Notes: a model not told the origin generated them from the sequence alone. A stretch of DNA of 64,000 nucleotides from Betaproteobacteria bacterium HGW-Betaproteobacteria-11 (GCA_002842395.1 PHCV01000002.1:62001-126000), one strand, 5' to 3'. Shown: positions 18,659-29,071, numbered from the stretch's first letter. Numbers and translations are program-made.

Positions 18659-19795
18659 ATGGAACGCGACGAAGGACTCAAGTTCATGTATCAGCTTCTG
18701 GCCATGATGGTGCAGAAGAAAGGCTCGGATCTGTTCATCACCGCCAATTTCCCGCCGGCCATCAAGGTGGACGGGAAAATGACCCCGGTCACCACCCAGG
18801 CGCTGACGGCGCAGCATACCCAGGAACTGGCGCGGGCCATCATGAACGACAAGCAGGCGGCGGAATTCGAGGCCAGCAAGGAATGCAATTTCGCCATTTC
18901 GCCGTCCGGCATCGGCCGCTTCCGCGTCAATGCCTTCATCCAGCAGGGACGGGTTGGCATCGTGTTGCGTACCATCAATGTCCAGATTCCGAATTTCGAA
19001 GACCTGAACCTGCCGCCGGTACTCAAGGACGTGGCGATGACCAAGCGCGGCCTGGTGCTTTTCGTCGGCGGCACCGGTTCGGGCAAATCCACCTCGCTGG
19101 CCGCGATGATCGGCTACCGCAACGAAAATTCCTACGGCCACATCATCACCATCGAAGACCCGGTGGAATACGTGCATGAACACAAGAACTGCATCATCAC
19201 CCAGCGCGAGGTCGGCGTCGATACCGATTCCTGGGAAGTGGCGCTGAAGAACACCCTGCGGCAGGCGCCGGACGTGATCCTGATCGGCGAAATCCGCGAG
19301 CGGGAAGTCATGGAACATGCCATCGCCTTTGCCGAAACCGGCCACCTGGCCCTGGGCACGCTACACGCCAACAACTCCAACCAGGCCCTCGACCGCATCA
19401 TCAACTTCTTCCCCGAGGAACGCCGGCCGCAACTGCTGATGGATCTCTCGCTCAATCTCAAGGCGGTGGTCTCGCAGCGTCTGATTCCGCTCAAGGATGG
19501 CAAAGGGCGCGTGGCCGCGGTCGAAGTGCTGCTCAATTCGCCGCTGATCTCCGACCTGATCGGCAAGGGCGAGGTGCATGAGATCAAGGAGATCATGAAG
19601 AAATCGCGCGAGCTGGGGATGCAGACCTTCGATCAGGCGCTGTTCGATCTGTTCGAGGCCGGCCGTATCAGCTATGAGGATGCGCTGCGCTTCGCCGATT
19701 CAATGAACGAGGTGCGGCTGATGATCAAGCTCTACAGCAAGGACGCGCAGGCCAAAGACCTGTCTTCCGGGATCCAGCACCTGGACATCGTTTGA
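18659..19795 (+). CDS. pilU: PilT-like accessory retraction ATPase PilU
   Basis: 378 residues from the ATG at 18659, which follows CGAGGTAG. Walker A is GGTGSGKS (137-144); VILIGEIRE and GHLALGTLHANN follow. The AIRNLIRE motif of PilT is replaced (SPLISDLIGKGE), the usual distinction of PilU. PilU works with PilT and increases retraction force. The 96 bp before it holds a hairpin (CCTCCCC-TTCG-CGGGGGAGG, about 18587-18607). Confidence 0.95.
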   Translation: MERDEGLKFMYQLLAMMVQKKGSDLFITANFPPAIKVDGKMTPVTTQALTAQHTQELARAIMNDKQAAEFEASKECNFAISPSGIGRFRVNAFIQQGRVGIVLRTINVQIPNFEDLNLPPVLKDVAMTKRGLVLFVGGTGSGKSTSLAAMIGYRNENSYGHIITIEDPVEYVHEHKNCIITQREVGVDTDSWEVALKNTLRQAPDVILIGEIREREVMEHAIAFAETGHLALGTLHANNSNQALDRIINFFPEERRPQLLMDLSLNLKAVVSQRLIPLKDGKGRVAAVEVLLNSPLISDLIGKGEVHEIKEIMKKSRELGMQTFDQALFDLFEAGRISYEDALRFADSMNEVRLMIKLYSKDAQAKDLSSGIQHLDIV

Positions 19796-19914
19796 ACAGC
19801 CGATTGCATTCGTCTCGCCCCGCTGCCGGATGCGGCAGGGCGACTTCCGGGTTCCGGCGCAGGCCGCGCTGATCCTGGGTCTCCGCCCGGTCTGCTCCTC
19901 GTTGCGGGTATTCG

Positions 19915-21084
19915 TCAGCGCGCCGCAACGGCATGCCGCCGGGCGCTGCCGCTGACGATCTCGAAACCATACAGGCGGCATTCGAGCGCACCGTTGTAAA
20001 GCGGAATCTTGCGTGAGGTCTGCAGGCGGATCAGTTTTGGCAACCGGGTATCGGCGGAAAGAAACCAGCAGCGCCAACCGGGAAAATTCTTCTTCAGCGC
20101 ATCGCCCAGCCGCGGATAAAAGACGGCCAGCTCTTCGCTGCTGCCGAGCCGCTCGCCATAGGGCGGATTGGCCACCAGCACGCCGCTCTCGGCCGGAGCC
20201 GAGCGCGTCAGCAGATCGGCCTGTTCCAGCACCACCAGATCGTCCAGCCCGGCATGCGCCAGGTTCTGCCGCGTGCGCGCCAGCGCATCGGCGTCAAGAT
20301 CCGAACCATAGATCGGCAGCGTTCCGCTGCTGGCGCGCCGGCGCGATGCGGCCTCGCGCTGCAGGCGCTGCCACAGCGCCTGGTCGAACGAACGCAGATG
20401 TTCGAAGCCAAAGTCGCCGGCTTGCCGCGACAGTCCGGGCGCGTCGTCCAGCGCCATCTGCGCGGCTTCGAGCAGGAAGGTGCCGGAACCGCACATCGGA
20501 TCGAGCAGCGGTATCCCGGGCTGCCAGCCGGTCAGGCGCAGGATGCCGGCGGCCAGGTTTTCCTTGAGCGGCGCGCCGACCTTGGCCTGCTTGTGGCCGC
20601 GCAGGTAAAGCGGCTCGCCCGAGGTATCGAGATAAAGCATTGCCGCATGCTCGGTGAGGAACAGGTGGATGCGCACCTCGGGATGCCGGGTATTGACGCT
20701 GGGCCGGCGGCCGGTGTCGTCGCGAAAGCGGTCGCACACCGCATCCTTGACCTTGAGCGTGATGAATTCGAGGCTCTTCAGCGGCGAGCGGATTGCCGTC
20801 ACATAGACGCGGATCGAGCGGTCGACCGAGAACAGGCGCGCCCAGTCGACGTCATGGGCGAGCCGATAGATGTCGTTCTCGTTGCGATAGTCGGCGCTGG
20901 CGACACGCCCAAGGAGCCGCGTGGCGATGCGCGATTCGAGATTCACCCGGTAGGCGAACTCGAGCGAACCGCGGGCAGCCACGCCGCCGGGCGCCGGCCT
21001 GACATCCTGTCCACCGGCGGCAACGAGGTCTTCGGCGAGCAGGGCCTCGAGGCCGCGCGGGCAGGTGGCGAAATAATCGTTCAT
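19915..21084 (-). CDS. rlmL: 23S rRNA m2G2445-type methyltransferase (THUMP domain, RlmL)
   Basis: 389 residues: an N-terminal ferredoxin-like/THUMP RNA-binding part (about 1-165) and a Rossmann methyltransferase with LLDPMCGSGTFLLEAA and the catalytic NPPYGERLG. It corresponds to the N-terminal half of the E. coli RlmKL fusion; the m7G (RlmK) half is not present, which is common outside enterics. hemJ lies 10 bp upstream on the same strand. A family A copy at 20888-20909 encodes GRVASADY. Confidence 0.92.
   Translation of the reverse strand: MNDYFATCPRGLEALLAEDLVAAGGQDVRPAPGGVAARGSLEFAYRVNLESRIATRLLGRVASADYRNENDIYRLAHDVDWARLFSVDRSIRVYVTAIRSPLKSLEFITLKVKDAVCDRFRDDTGRRPSVNTRHPEVRIHLFLTEHAAMLYLDTSGEPLYLRGHKQAKVGAPLKENLAAGILRLTGWQPGIPLLDPMCGSGTFLLEAAQMALDDAPGLSRQAGDFGFEHLRSFDQALWQRLQREAASRRRASSGTLPIYGSDLDADALARTRQNLAHAGLDDLVVLEQADLLTRSAPAESGVLVANPPYGERLGSSEELAVFYPRLGDALKKNFPGWRCWFLSADTRLPKLIRLQTSRKIPLYNGALECRLYGFEIVSGSARRHAVAAR
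20888..20909 (+). repeat. Family A motif, copy 7 (inside rlmL)
   Basis: TAGTCGGCGCTGGCGA then CACGCC. Read antisense as GRVASADY, the same frame as in lgt. Confidence 0.85.
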
Positions 21085-21094
21085 GGCTGGATTC

Positions 21095-21511
21095 TCAGAA
21101 AGGCTTGACCACCGCCAGGATGCAAATGGCGATCAGCAGAAGCACCGGAATCTCGTTGAAGACGCGAAACCAGACATGACCGCGGGCGGGCTTGCCGCGC
21201 ACGAACCCGGCGAGCAGCCGGCCGCACCAGAAATGATAAGCGGCGAGGATGGCGACCAGCAGGGTCTTGGCATGCAACCAGCCGCCGGAAAAACCGAAGC
21301 CGAGCCACAGCCAGAAGCCGAGGCCGATGGCCAGCACGGCAAGCGGCGTGACGAAGCGATACAGCTTTTGCGCCATCAGGATCAACCGCGCCCGCTCGGC
21401 ATCGCTATCTTCCGCCACCAGCGCGAGGTTGACGAAAATGCGCGGCAGATAGAACAGGCCGGCGAACCAGCTGACCACGAACACGATGTGAAAGGCTTTC
21501 AGCCAGAGCAT
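21095..21511 (-). CDS. hemJ: CopD/HemJ-family membrane protein, probable protoporphyrinogen IX oxidase
   Basis: 138 residues, four predicted transmembrane helices. The start MLWLKAFHIVFVVSWFAGLFYLPR contains the conserved His of the HemJ family, and the length matches. HemJ oxidises protoporphyrinogen IX in haem synthesis and binds haem b through that His. A generic CopD-like function cannot be excluded. Its ATG overlaps the end of the SDR gene by 13 bp. Confidence 0.8.
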   Translation of the reverse strand: MLWLKAFHIVFVVSWFAGLFYLPRIFVNLALVAEDSDAERARLILMAQKLYRFVTPLAVLAIGLGFWLWLGFGFSGGWLHAKTLLVAILAAYHFWCGRLLAGFVRGKPARGHVWFRVFNEIPVLLLIAICILAVVKPF

Positions 21512-22389
21512 GACATCTCCATCCTGATTTCCTCGAGGCCGCGGCCGACCGTCGGATAACGCAGGCCGAATTTCAACTCATCCTTCAGCCGCGCATTGAC
21601 CAGTCGCCGCGACTCGCGCATGAACGACCAGGTCAGTGGCGACACCCGCGCGGCTACTTCAGCGCGTGGCAGGCGTGGAGGACGCGGCAGGCCGCAGCGA
21701 TCGGCGAGCAGGTCGAACCACTCGCCCATTTTCATCAGCGAATCGTCAGCCACGTTATAGGCCCGGTTGGGCCGGCCGCGAAGCAAGGTGGCCAGGCAGG
21801 CGCGGCCGAGGTCGAAGGCATGGATGTGGTTGCTGAAACCGTCTTCCTCCGCCGTAACCGAAGGCAGCCCCGAGCGCAGGCGTTCGAGCGGCAGCCGGTC
21901 GGCGGCGTAGATGCCCGGCGCGCGCAGCAGGCTGACGCAGCAGCCATGATGTCCCAGGCGACGCAACTGCCGTTCGGCATCGAGCCGCCGCAACGCCCGC
22001 GCCGACTTTGCCGCCAGCGGCCGCGTTTCCGCCGTCCAGGCTCCGCCGCAATCGCCATACACTCCGCTGGTACCGATATACACCAGACGCCGTGGTAGAC
22101 TTTTGCCCCGCCGCAGGCTGGCCAGCAGGTGACGGGTGCGCGCATCACCTGGCATCCCATCTGCATCACCCGGTGGCGCGCTGTGCAGTACCGCATCGGC
22201 GATGCCGGAGAGGCGATGCAGACTGGCGGGCCGGTCGAGATCGCCGACGATCTGACGCACGCCGAGGTGCGTCAGCACCGCATCGCGCCGGCGCACCAGC
22301 GCCAGCACCCGCCAGCGCAAGACCAATTCGGGCAACACGCGGCGCACGACATCACCGCAACCCACGATCAACAACCGTCTCTTTTTCAC
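21499..22389 (-). CDS. NAD-dependent epimerase/dehydratase (SDR) family protein
   Basis: 296 residues. The N-terminal LLIVGCGDVVRRVLP is an atypical SDR dinucleotide loop (GCGDV), followed by the strand LVYIGTSGVYGD with the active-site Ser/Tyr region and NHIHAFDLGRACLA and YNVADDS. The YxxxK lysine is not evident: after GVYGDCGG the sequence becomes Arg-rich, so it belongs to the atypical extended SDRs whose substrates are unknown. It is upstream of hemJ and rlmL and divergent, by 14 bp, from the flavin reductase. Confidence 0.8.
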   Translation of the reverse strand: MKKRRLLIVGCGDVVRRVLPELVLRWRVLALVRRRDAVLTHLGVRQIVGDLDRPASLHRLSGIADAVLHSAPPGDADGMPGDARTRHLLASLRRGKSLPRRLVYIGTSGVYGDCGGAWTAETRPLAAKSARALRRLDAERQLRRLGHHGCCVSLLRAPGIYAADRLPLERLRSGLPSVTAEEDGFSNHIHAFDLGRACLATLLRGRPNRAYNVADDSLMKMGEWFDLLADRCGLPRPPRLPRAEVAARVSPLTWSFMRESRRLVNARLKDELKFGLRYPTVGRGLEEIRMEMSCSG

Positions 22390-22403
22390 CGGATCATTAT
22401 CGC

Positions 22404-23435
22404 ATGGCCCCTTCCGACACTTTCCGCATCAACCTCGTTCCCAGCGGCCACCAGTTCACCAGTGACCAGGAAACACCGCTGCTCGAAGCCGCGCTGGCCG
22501 CCGGCCTGGTACTGCCCTACGGCTGCCGCAATGGCGCCTGCGGCAGTTGCAGGGCCAGGGTGGTGAGCGGGCTGGTCGATCACGGCGCCGCCGCGGAAAC
22601 GGCGCTGACCCTGGCCGACCGCGCCGCCGGGATGACGCTGCCCTGCTGCGCGCGGGCACTCTCCGATCTCACCCTCGAATGTCGCGAAGTCCGCGGCATC
22701 AATGACATCCAGGTGAAGACCCTGCCCTGCCGGGTCCAGCAGATCGAACGTACCGCCACGGACGTCATCGTTCTCACGCTGAAGCTGCCGGTCAATGAAC
22801 GGCTGCAATTCCTTCCCGGCCAGTACATCGAATTCCTGCTCAAGGATGGCAAGGCGCGCGCCTTCTCGATCGCCAATGCGCCGGAGGACGACGGCTGCAT
22901 CGAACTGCACATCCGCCGGGTGGCGGACGGCGCATTCACTTCGCATGTTTTCGAACACATGCAGGCAAGGGACATCCTGCGCCTGCGCGGCCCGCTCGGC
23001 ACCTTCTTTCTGCGCGAGGAGCCGGCCAAACCGGTGATCTTCGTCGCCGGCGGCACGGGTTTTGCGCCGATCAAGGCGATCATCGAACACGCGATTCGCA
23101 ACGGTCTCTCCCGCCCCATGACGCTGTACTGGGGCGCGCGCACGCGCGGCGGACTGTATCGCCATGAACTGCCGGCACGCTGGGCCACGGAACATCCGTC
23201 GTTCCGCTACGTCCCGGTACTCTCCATGGCGACGGCCGAGGATGCCTGGCCGGGCCGTAGCGGGCTCGTGCATCGCGCCGTGCTGGAAGACCATCCCGAC
23301 CTGTCGGCCGTCCAGGTCTATGCCTGTGGCGCACCGGCGATGATCGAGGCCGCGCGCCGCGACTTTCTTGCCGCGGGCCTGCCGGAAACCGAGTTTTTCG
23401 CCGATGCCTTCACCTTCGCCTCGGCCACCGGCTGA
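22404..23435 (+). CDS. Ferredoxin-domain NAD(P)H-flavin reductase (AscD / CDP-6-deoxy-delta-3,4-glucoseen reductase-like)
   Basis: 343 residues. An N-terminal plant-type 2Fe-2S domain has ligands C41, C46, C49 and C81 or C82 (CRNGACGSC). A FAD domain follows with RAFSIANAPEDDG, then an NAD domain with VAGGTGFAPIKAI and the terminal EFFADAF. Electrons would pass from NADH via FAD to the iron-sulfur centre. No sugar-dehydratase partner is adjacent, so it is more likely a general one-electron reductase than a sugar-pathway enzyme. Confidence 0.85.
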   Translation: MAPSDTFRINLVPSGHQFTSDQETPLLEAALAAGLVLPYGCRNGACGSCRARVVSGLVDHGAAAETALTLADRAAGMTLPCCARALSDLTLECREVRGINDIQVKTLPCRVQQIERTATDVIVLTLKLPVNERLQFLPGQYIEFLLKDGKARAFSIANAPEDDGCIELHIRRVADGAFTSHVFEHMQARDILRLRGPLGTFFLREEPAKPVIFVAGGTGFAPIKAIIEHAIRNGLSRPMTLYWGARTRGGLYRHELPARWATEHPSFRYVPVLSMATAEDAWPGRSGLVHRAVLEDHPDLSAVQVYACGAPAMIEAARRDFLAAGLPETEFFADAFTFASATG

Positions 23436-23437
23436 AT

Positions 23438-23640
23438 ACCGTCATTCCGGAGCTGAATAGCGGAACCCGGAATCCGTCCCGCATCGTCATTCCGGCCCCG
23501 GATCGAGTCCGGGGTGACGGACCCGGAATCCAGGGGTGACCCTCGGTGCTTCGTGGTTACCACCGTCTGGATTCCGGATCGCCGCGTTGCGGCGTCCGGA
23601 ATGACGCAAGTGAAGGATCATCATTCCGAGGCCACGAAGC
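23438..23640. repeat. Family B repeat cluster 1
   Basis: Begins after the reductase stop with GTCATTCC and runs through several inverted units bounded by GTCATTCC and GGAATGAC, including the CCTCGGTGCTTCGTGG spacer. The whole gap between the reductase gene and the cytochrome terminator is repeat; no gene is seen in it. Confidence 0.9.
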
Positions 23641-23679
23641 GGCGCCCCGAATGTGCCGAGACCGCTGGAAAACGGGCAC

Positions 23680-23710
23680 AAAAAAAGCCAGCCTTTGCAG
23701 GCTGGCTTTT
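23680..23710 (-). terminator. Terminator of the cytochrome c gene
   Basis: Stem AAAAGCCAGCC with GGCTGGCTTTT around a 6-base loop; on the minus strand it is followed by a run of T, giving a good intrinsic terminator 20 bp after the cytochrome stop. Confidence 0.85.
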
Positions 23711-23729
23711 CACGGATACTGCGACGATC

Positions 23730-24044
23730 TTACTTGGCGCCGGCGAGAACCCACTTGACCAGGGTCTTGACATCCTCATCCTTGACCGCGACGTTCGGCG
23801 GCATCGGGATCGTGCCCCAGGCGCCGGAGCCGCCCTTCTTGACCCTCTCGATCAGCTTGGCTTCGGCGGTCTTGTCGCCGGCATATTTCTTGGCCACATC
23901 CTGGAACGCCGGGCCGACCAGTTTTTTGTCCACGGCATGACAGGCGAAACAGGAACTCTTGGTGGCAAGTTCCTTGCTGGCGAAAGCTGGAGCGGAGACG
24001 AGTACGCCGGTGGCAAGGAGGGCGGAAAAGACGACGGATTTCAT
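23730..24044 (-). CDS. Small periplasmic class I cytochrome c (c551/c5 type)
   Basis: 104 residues from the ATG at 24044. A signal peptide ends at APAFA|SKE (about residue 22). One haem site CFACH (C32, C35, H36) and the axial Met in IPMPPN (M81) are visible, with the final EDVKTLVKWVLA helix of the c551 fold. It should shuttle electrons between periplasmic partners. It is monocistronic, with its own terminator, 77 bp downstream of the DUF255 gene on the same strand. Confidence 0.92.
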   Translation of the reverse strand: MKSVVFSALLATGVLVSAPAFASKELATKSSCFACHAVDKKLVGPAFQDVAKKYAGDKTAEAKLIERVKKGGSGAWGTIPMPPNVAVKDEDVKTLVKWVLAGAK

Positions 24045-24121
24045 GATGGCTTCCTTTCGGTGGTCGGTAAGAATTAAAATTTCCGGCGGCATGTTACCTG
24101 ATTTGTGCGCTACATTCGCTC

Positions 24122-26170
24122 TCATCCTACGCCAGCCTCATGACGAGCAGGCGGCGAGTGTGTAACTTCGAGTAACGGCAAGACATCGTCGAAACGGGTT
24201 ACCGCGGCATGGCAAGTAACGCCGCGACACACCCAGGCGTTGGCCGCAGCGCTTTCCGGTTTGTTCAAGGCCGCCGGCAAATCCCGGGTGCCATTGGGTA
24301 AGGCAAGGATCGTGCAGTGCGCATCGGCTACCCGTATCAACTCCCGCTGCCATCTGTGAACTTCACCCTCCGGCCCCCTCAGGATAACGCTATTCGGCGG
24401 AGTGAGCGCTTCTTCCAGCGTCAGCAGCAGGCTGGAAAATCCGGCCGCCGAACGGTTGATCTGCGGCCAGAAAAGGCGCAGCGTGCGTTCGGCGGCAGCG
24501 AGGTAGCGCGGGTCGCCGAGAATGTGTCCGAGACGTTGCAGGGCCAGTGCAGCGATACCGTTGCCGGCCGGCGTGGCATTGTCGTGACCGCTCTTGGGGC
24601 GCTGAATCAGCGCCTCATGGTCGTGCGCGGTGAAGAAAAAGCCGCCGGCGGAATCCTCGAAACGGGCCAGCAGGGTATCGGCCAGGGTGGTGGCAAAAAC
24701 CAGATCCTGCGCCTGGAATTCGGCCTGCATCATTTCCAGCAGGGCGGCCAGCAAAAAGGCGTGGTCATCCAGATAGGCCGGGTGCTGTACCCGGCCGTCA
24801 CGGGAAGTGGCGAACAGCCGGCCATCGCGCCAGTGCCGATCGCGCAGGAAGGCAAGCGCCGCGCGCGCCCGGGCCAGCCAGTCCGGACGCCCGAAGAGGC
24901 GGGCGGCACGCGCCAGGCCCTCGATTGCCAACGCATTCCAGCTGGTCAGGATCTTGTCGTCGCAACCTGGGCGGACCCGCTGCTGGCGGGCTGCGTAAAG
25001 CGTCTGTCGCGCGGCATCGAGCAACGGCCGCTCGCTCTCGACCAGGGGCCGGGCAAGCTTCAGGTGCCAGCGGCCTTCGAAATTCGGCGGCTGATCGAGC
25101 CCCCAGTGCGGCGCGGCAACCCGCCATTCTTCGTCGGTGAGCAGGGCGCGCAGCTCGTCGCGGCGCCAGACGTAATACCTGCCTTCCTCGCCCTCCGCAT
25201 CGGCATCGAGCGCCGAGTAAAAGCCGCCGCTGGCGGCCTGCATCTCGTTCCCCAGCCAGCTCGCGGTTTCCGCCACTACCCGGGCATACAGTGCATCGCC
25301 GGTCAGGCGCCAGGCTTCGGCATACAGGCCGAGCAGCAGGCCGTTGTCGTAGAGCATTTTCTCGAAGTGCGGAATCTCCCAGCGCTGATCGACGCTGTAG
25401 CGGCAAAAGCCGCCGCCGACCTGGTCATAGAGGCCGGCCTCGGCCATCTGCGTCAGCGTGGTCAACGCCATCGCCCGCACTGAATCATCCTCGCTGGCGA
25501 GCAGGAAGCGCAGGTCGGGCGCATGAGGAAATTTTGGCGCACCACCGAAGCCGCCGAATTGCGCGTCAAAGCTGTGCGCGAACGCGGCGACCGCCTGCGC
25601 CAGCGGCTGCCGGTCGAACTCGCCCCTGGCCGGCAGGCCGGGCAAGGTCGCCGCCAGGGCGCGACGCAGTTCGTTGTTCTGGCTCTCGACCTCGGCCCGC
25701 CGCGCATGGAAGGCCGCCGCCAGGCTCTCGCACAGATCGGCGAAGGCCGGCAAGCCATGGCGCGGCGTTTTCGGGAAATAGGTACCGGCAAAAAAAGGCA
25801 TCCCGTCCGGCGTCAGGCACAGGGTCAGCGGCCAGCCGCCGGGCCGCCCGGTCAGCAACTGGTGCGCGGTCTGGTAAATCTGGTCGAGATCGGGACGTTC
25901 CTCGCGGTCAACCTTGATATTGATGAACAGCCGGTTCATCACCGTCGCGACGCCTTCGTCCTCGAACGACTCGTGGGCCATCACATGGCACCAGTGGCAA
26001 GCCGAATAACCGATGGAAAGCAGGATCGGCCGGTTCTCGCGGCGTGCCGCTGCGAGCGCCTCGGCATCCCACGGCTGCCAGGCCACCGGATTTCCGGCGT
26101 GTTGCAGAAGATAGGGCGAGGTCGACTGGGCGAGCCGATTGGAATGGAGTGCAGCGGGAACAGTAGGCAT
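24122..26170 (-). CDS. Thioredoxin-domain protein of the DUF255/YyaL (spermatogenesis-associated 20) family
   Basis: 682 residues. The N-terminal thioredoxin-like DUF255 domain has the conserved [14 protein letters not shown] with C58 and C61, then [14 protein letters not shown] and [13 protein letters not shown]. The rest is an alpha/alpha-barrel of the six-hairpin glycosidase type ([37 protein letters not shown]). The molecular function of the family is not established. It is flanked by family B cluster 2 upstream. Confidence 0.88.
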   Translation of the reverse strand: MPTVPAALHSNRLAQSTSPYLLQHAGNPVAWQPWDAEALAAARRENRPILLSIGYSACHWCHVMAHESFEDEGVATVMNRLFINIKVDREERPDLDQIYQTAHQLLTGRPGGWPLTLCLTPDGMPFFAGTYFPKTPRHGLPAFADLCESLAAAFHARRAEVESQNNELRRALAATLPGLPARGEFDRQPLAQAVAAFAHSFDAQFGGFGGAPKFPHAPDLRFLLASEDDSVRAMALTTLTQMAEAGLYDQVGGGFCRYSVDQRWEIPHFEKMLYDNGLLLGLYAEAWRLTGDALYARVVAETASWLGNEMQAASGGFYSALDADAEGEEGRYYVWRRDELRALLTDEEWRVAAPHWGLDQPPNFEGRWHLKLARPLVESERPLLDAARQTLYAARQQRVRPGCDDKILTSWNALAIEGLARAARLFGRPDWLARARAALAFLRDRHWRDGRLFATSRDGRVQHPAYLDDHAFLLAALLEMMQAEFQAQDLVFATTLADTLLARFEDSAGGFFFTAHDHEALIQRPKSGHDNATPAGNGIAALALQRLGHILGDPRYLAAAERTLRLFWPQINRSAAGFSSLLLTLEEALTPPNSVILRGPEGEVHRWQRELIRVADAHCTILALPNGTRDLPAALNKPESAAANAWVCRGVTCHAAVTRFDDVLPLLEVTHSPPARHEAGVG

Positions 26171-26245
26171 GGCAGTCCTCGGATCAGGACTGGAATAATA
26201 CCCGATAAAACTACTCGACTATCGACCGGATTGCCGCGCCTTCCT

Positions 26246-26452
26246 TCGTCATTCCGGACGGGCCGTCAGGCCCGATCCGGAATCCAGGCGGTGGTTCCAC
26301 GAAGCACCGAGGGATGCTTCTGGATTCCGGGTCCGTCACCCCGGACTTGATCCGGGGCCGGAATGACGGGGATAGGGGCGGATCAAGCCCGGAATGACGA
26401 GGTGGGATTCCGGGTCCGTTACCCCGGGCTCGATCCGGGGCCGGAATGACGC
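26246..26452. repeat. Family B repeat cluster 2
   Basis: Occupies most of the 318-bp gap between the DUF255 gene and the CheY-like gene. Contains at least three hairpin units and one spacer in reverse orientation (CCACGAAGCACCGAGG). No gene is seen in this gap. Confidence 0.9.
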
Positions 26453-26488
26453 AGCGCTAGCGCAACCTAGTTTCAGCTCACGGCCGTG

Positions 26489-26893
26489 CTAGATGCCCAT
26501 CTTTTCGAACACCGTATTGAGCTTTTCCTGCAAGGCATCGGCGGTAAATGGCTTGGCGATGCAGCCCGAGGCGCCTGCCTGGGTGGCGGCGGCGAGGCTT
26601 TCCTTCTTTTTGTCGGCGATGATCATCAGGAAGGGCACCTCCTTCAGCGCCGGATCGGAACGGACGCTGCGCAGCAGGGTGAAGCCGTCCATCTCGGGCA
26701 TGGCCGAGTCGGAGACGATGAACTGGAAATCGCCCGTGCGCAGCTTGTCCAGCGCCTCGACGCCGTCGGCAGCCTCCTCGACGCGGGTGAAGCCGAGCTC
26801 CTTGAGCAAATTGCGCACGATGCGGCGCATGGTCGCAAAATCATCGACCACGAGGAATCTGAGTGCAGTGCGATCAACGCCAGTGCTGTCCAT
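26489..26893 (-). CDS. CheY-like single-domain response regulator with altered switch residues
   Basis: 134 residues, very close to E. coli CheY ([23 protein letters not shown]). The acidic pocket D17/D18, phospho-acceptor D62 and K114 are intact. However, the two switch positions are changed: the Thr equivalent to T87 is Ile (I92, in MIIADKKK) and the Tyr equivalent to Y106 is Cys (C111, in [10 protein letters not shown]). No chemotaxis genes are nearby. It may be phosphorylated yet unable to make the classical CheY conformational change, or serve as a phosphate sink or a regulator of another pathway. Confidence 0.88.
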   Translation of the reverse strand: MDSTGVDRTALRFLVVDDFATMRRIVRNLLKELGFTRVEEAADGVEALDKLRTGDFQFIVSDSAMPEMDGFTLLRSVRSDPALKEVPFLMIIADKKKESLAAATQAGASGCIAKPFTADALQEKLNTVFEKMGI

Positions 26894-27009
26894 GAGTAAG
26901 CAGGGGTGCAGTGAATGGTGCCCACTATGCCCGATTCCCGGCCGCGCCAAAACCCGGAATACCACCGCAAGCCGTGCGTTATCCTCGCCGCCAAACCTGG
27001 CGGCTGCGC

Positions 27010-28857
27010 TCACTCGATCTGGCCGACGTCGCGCACCGCGCCGCGGTCGGCCGAGGTGGCCAGCGCGGCATAGGCGCGCAGCGCCTGACTGACCTGCCGC
27101 TGCCGCGAGAGCGGCTTCCAGGCTGCCTTGCCGCGCGCCTCCATGGCCTGCCGGCGTGCCGCCAGCGCCGACTTTTCCACCGCCAGGTGAATCGTCCGCC
27201 CGGGAATGTCGATCTCGATCGTATCGCCCTCTTCCACCAGCGCAATGGTGCCGCCGGCCGCCGCCTCGGGCGAGGCATGGCCGATCGACAGCCCCGAGGT
27301 GCCACCGGAAAACCGTCCGTCGGTGAGCAGCGCACAGGCCTTGCCCAGCCCCTTGGATTTCAGATAGGAGGTCGGATAGAGCATCTCCTGCATGCCGGGG
27401 CCGCCCTTGGGGCCCTCGTAGCGGATCACCACCACGTCGCCGGCGACGACCCGGTCGGCAAGGATCGCCTCGACGGCGGCTTCCTGCGACTCGAAGACGC
27501 GCGCGCGGCCGGTGAATTTAAGGATCGAATCATCGACCCCGGCGGTCTTCACGATGCAGCCCCGCTCGGCGATGTTGCCGTGGAGGACGGCCAGCCCGCC
27601 GTCCTGCGAATAGGCATTGGCCCGGTCGCGGATGCAGCCGTTGCTGCGGTCGAGATCGAGCTCGGGGTAGCGGCGATCCTGCGAAAACGCGGTCTGCGTC
27701 GGAATGCCGCCGGGCGCGGCGCGATAGAAATCGAACACCGCCACGTCGTGCGCCTGCATCACGTCCCAGGTGGCGATGGCCTCGCCCATCGTTGCGGCAT
27801 GCACCGTCGGCAGCTCGCGGTGGATCAGTCCGGCGCGGTCGAGCTCGCCGAGAATGGCCATGATGCCGCCGGCGCGATGCACGTCTTCCATGTGATATTT
27901 CTGCGTCGCCGGCGCCACCTTGGCCAGGCACGGCACGCGCCGCGAGAGGCGGTCGATGTCGCCCATGGTGAAGGGCACGCCGGCCTCGTGCGCTGCGGCC
28001 AGCAGATGCAGCACGGTATTGGTCGAACCGCCCATGCTGATATCCAGCGCAATCGCATTCTCGAAGGCGCCGAAGGCGGCGATGCTGCGCGGCAGGGCGC
28101 GGGCATCGTCCGCTTCATACCAGCGGCGGGCCAGTTCGACGATCAGCCGTCCGGCGCGCAGGAACAACTGCTTGCGGTCGGCGTGCGTCGCCAGCAGCGA
28201 ACCGTTGCCGGGCAGCGCTAGCCCCAGCGCCTCGGTCAGGCAGTTCATCGAATTGGCGGTGAACATCCCCGAGCACGAGCCGCAGGTCGGACAGGCCGAG
28301 CGTTCCATGGCGGCCACCTCGGCGTCGCTGTTGCGGGCATCGGCGGCCTCGACCATGGCGTCGACCAGATCGACCTTGCGGAACTGCCCATGCCATTCGA
28401 CTTTCCCCGCCTCCATCGGCCCGCCGGAGACGAAGACGGTCGGGATGTTCAGCCGCAGCGATGCCATCAGCATTCCCGGCGTGATCTTGTCGCAGTTGGA
28501 GATGCAGACCATCGCGTCGGCGCAATGGGCATTGACCATGTATTCCACCGAATCGGCGATCAGCTCGCGCGAAGGCAGGCTGTAGAGCATCCCGCCGTGG
28601 CCCATGGCGATGCCGTCGTCGACCGCGATGGTGTTGAATTCCTTGGCCACGCCGCCGGCCGCCTCGATTTCGCGGGCAACCAATTGGCCGAGGTCTTTCA
28701 GATGCACATGCCCCGGCACGAACTGGGTGAACGAATTGACCACGGCGATGATCGGCTTGCCGAAATCGCCCTCCTGCATGCCGGTGGCGCGCCACAGGGC
28801 GCGGGCGCCGGCCATGTTGCGGCCGTGGGTGGAGGTGCGGGAACGGTAGGCGGGCAT
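27010..28857 (-). CDS. ilvD: Dihydroxy-acid dehydratase
   Basis: 615 residues from the ATG at 28857, matching E. coli IlvD (616). Iron-sulfur ligands are in VCISNCDK (C122) and [22 protein letters not shown] near the end carries the catalytic Ser. It makes the 2-keto acids of valine, isoleucine and pantothenate synthesis. The C-terminal [26 protein letters not shown] is canonical but slightly divergent from the motif copy just before it (27154-27178, read EKSALAARR). Confidence 0.97.
   Translation of the reverse strand: MPAYRSRTSTHGRNMAGARALWRATGMQEGDFGKPIIAVVNSFTQFVPGHVHLKDLGQLVAREIEAAGGVAKEFNTIAVDDGIAMGHGGMLYSLPSRELIADSVEYMVNAHCADAMVCISNCDKITPGMLMASLRLNIPTVFVSGGPMEAGKVEWHGQFRKVDLVDAMVEAADARNSDAEVAAMERSACPTCGSCSGMFTANSMNCLTEALGLALPGNGSLLATHADRKQLFLRAGRLIVELARRWYEADDARALPRSIAAFGAFENAIALDISMGGSTNTVLHLLAAAHEAGVPFTMGDIDRLSRRVPCLAKVAPATQKYHMEDVHRAGGIMAILGELDRAGLIHRELPTVHAATMGEAIATWDVMQAHDVAVFDFYRAAPGGIPTQTAFSQDRRYPELDLDRSNGCIRDRANAYSQDGGLAVLHGNIAERGCIVKTAGVDDSILKFTGRARVFESQEAAVEAILADRVVAGDVVVIRYEGPKGGPGMQEMLYPTSYLKSKGLGKACALLTDGRFSGGTSGLSIGHASPEAAAGGTIALVEEGDTIEIDIPGRTIHLAVEKSALAARRQAMEARGKAAWKPLSRQRQVSQALRAYAALATSADRGAVRDVGQIE
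27154..27178 (-). repeat. Family A motif, copy 8 (inside ilvD)
   Basis: On the minus strand GGAAAAGTCGGCGCTGGCGG then CACG. Read as [10 protein letters not shown]; from memory the E. coli protein has the same length at this position (SDAELAARR), so no insertion is implied. Confidence 0.75.
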
Positions 28858-28942
28858 CGGGGTCTCCAAAACGTCGGCAACGGGCAACTCGGGCTGCCGG
28901 ACAAGGCGGCCTCTGGCGTGACTCAGGGAAACGCTGAATAAG

Positions 28943-29013
28943 CCGTCACGCCCGCGCACGCGGGCATCCATCACGTGATTTTCATGGATTCCCGCTTTCG
29001 CGGGAATGACGAA
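28943..29013. repeat. Family B repeat cluster 3
   Basis: Short cluster between the divergent ilvD and lgt: two hairpins of the CCCGC...GCGGG type, the second CATGGATTCCCGC-TTTC-GCGGGAATGACG. It falls in the shared promoter region. Confidence 0.8.
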
Positions 29014-29071
29014 AGCGGACTTGCCCAGTATTTCCTTAGAATACCGATTCTACCCGCTCTCTTCCCTACAC

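Noticed and set aside
23744-23768. A family A-like stretch (CTTGGCGCCGGCGAGAAC) at the end of the cytochrome gene
   Set aside because: Too many differences from the core; encodes the normal VLAGAK end of the cytochrome, so not counted.
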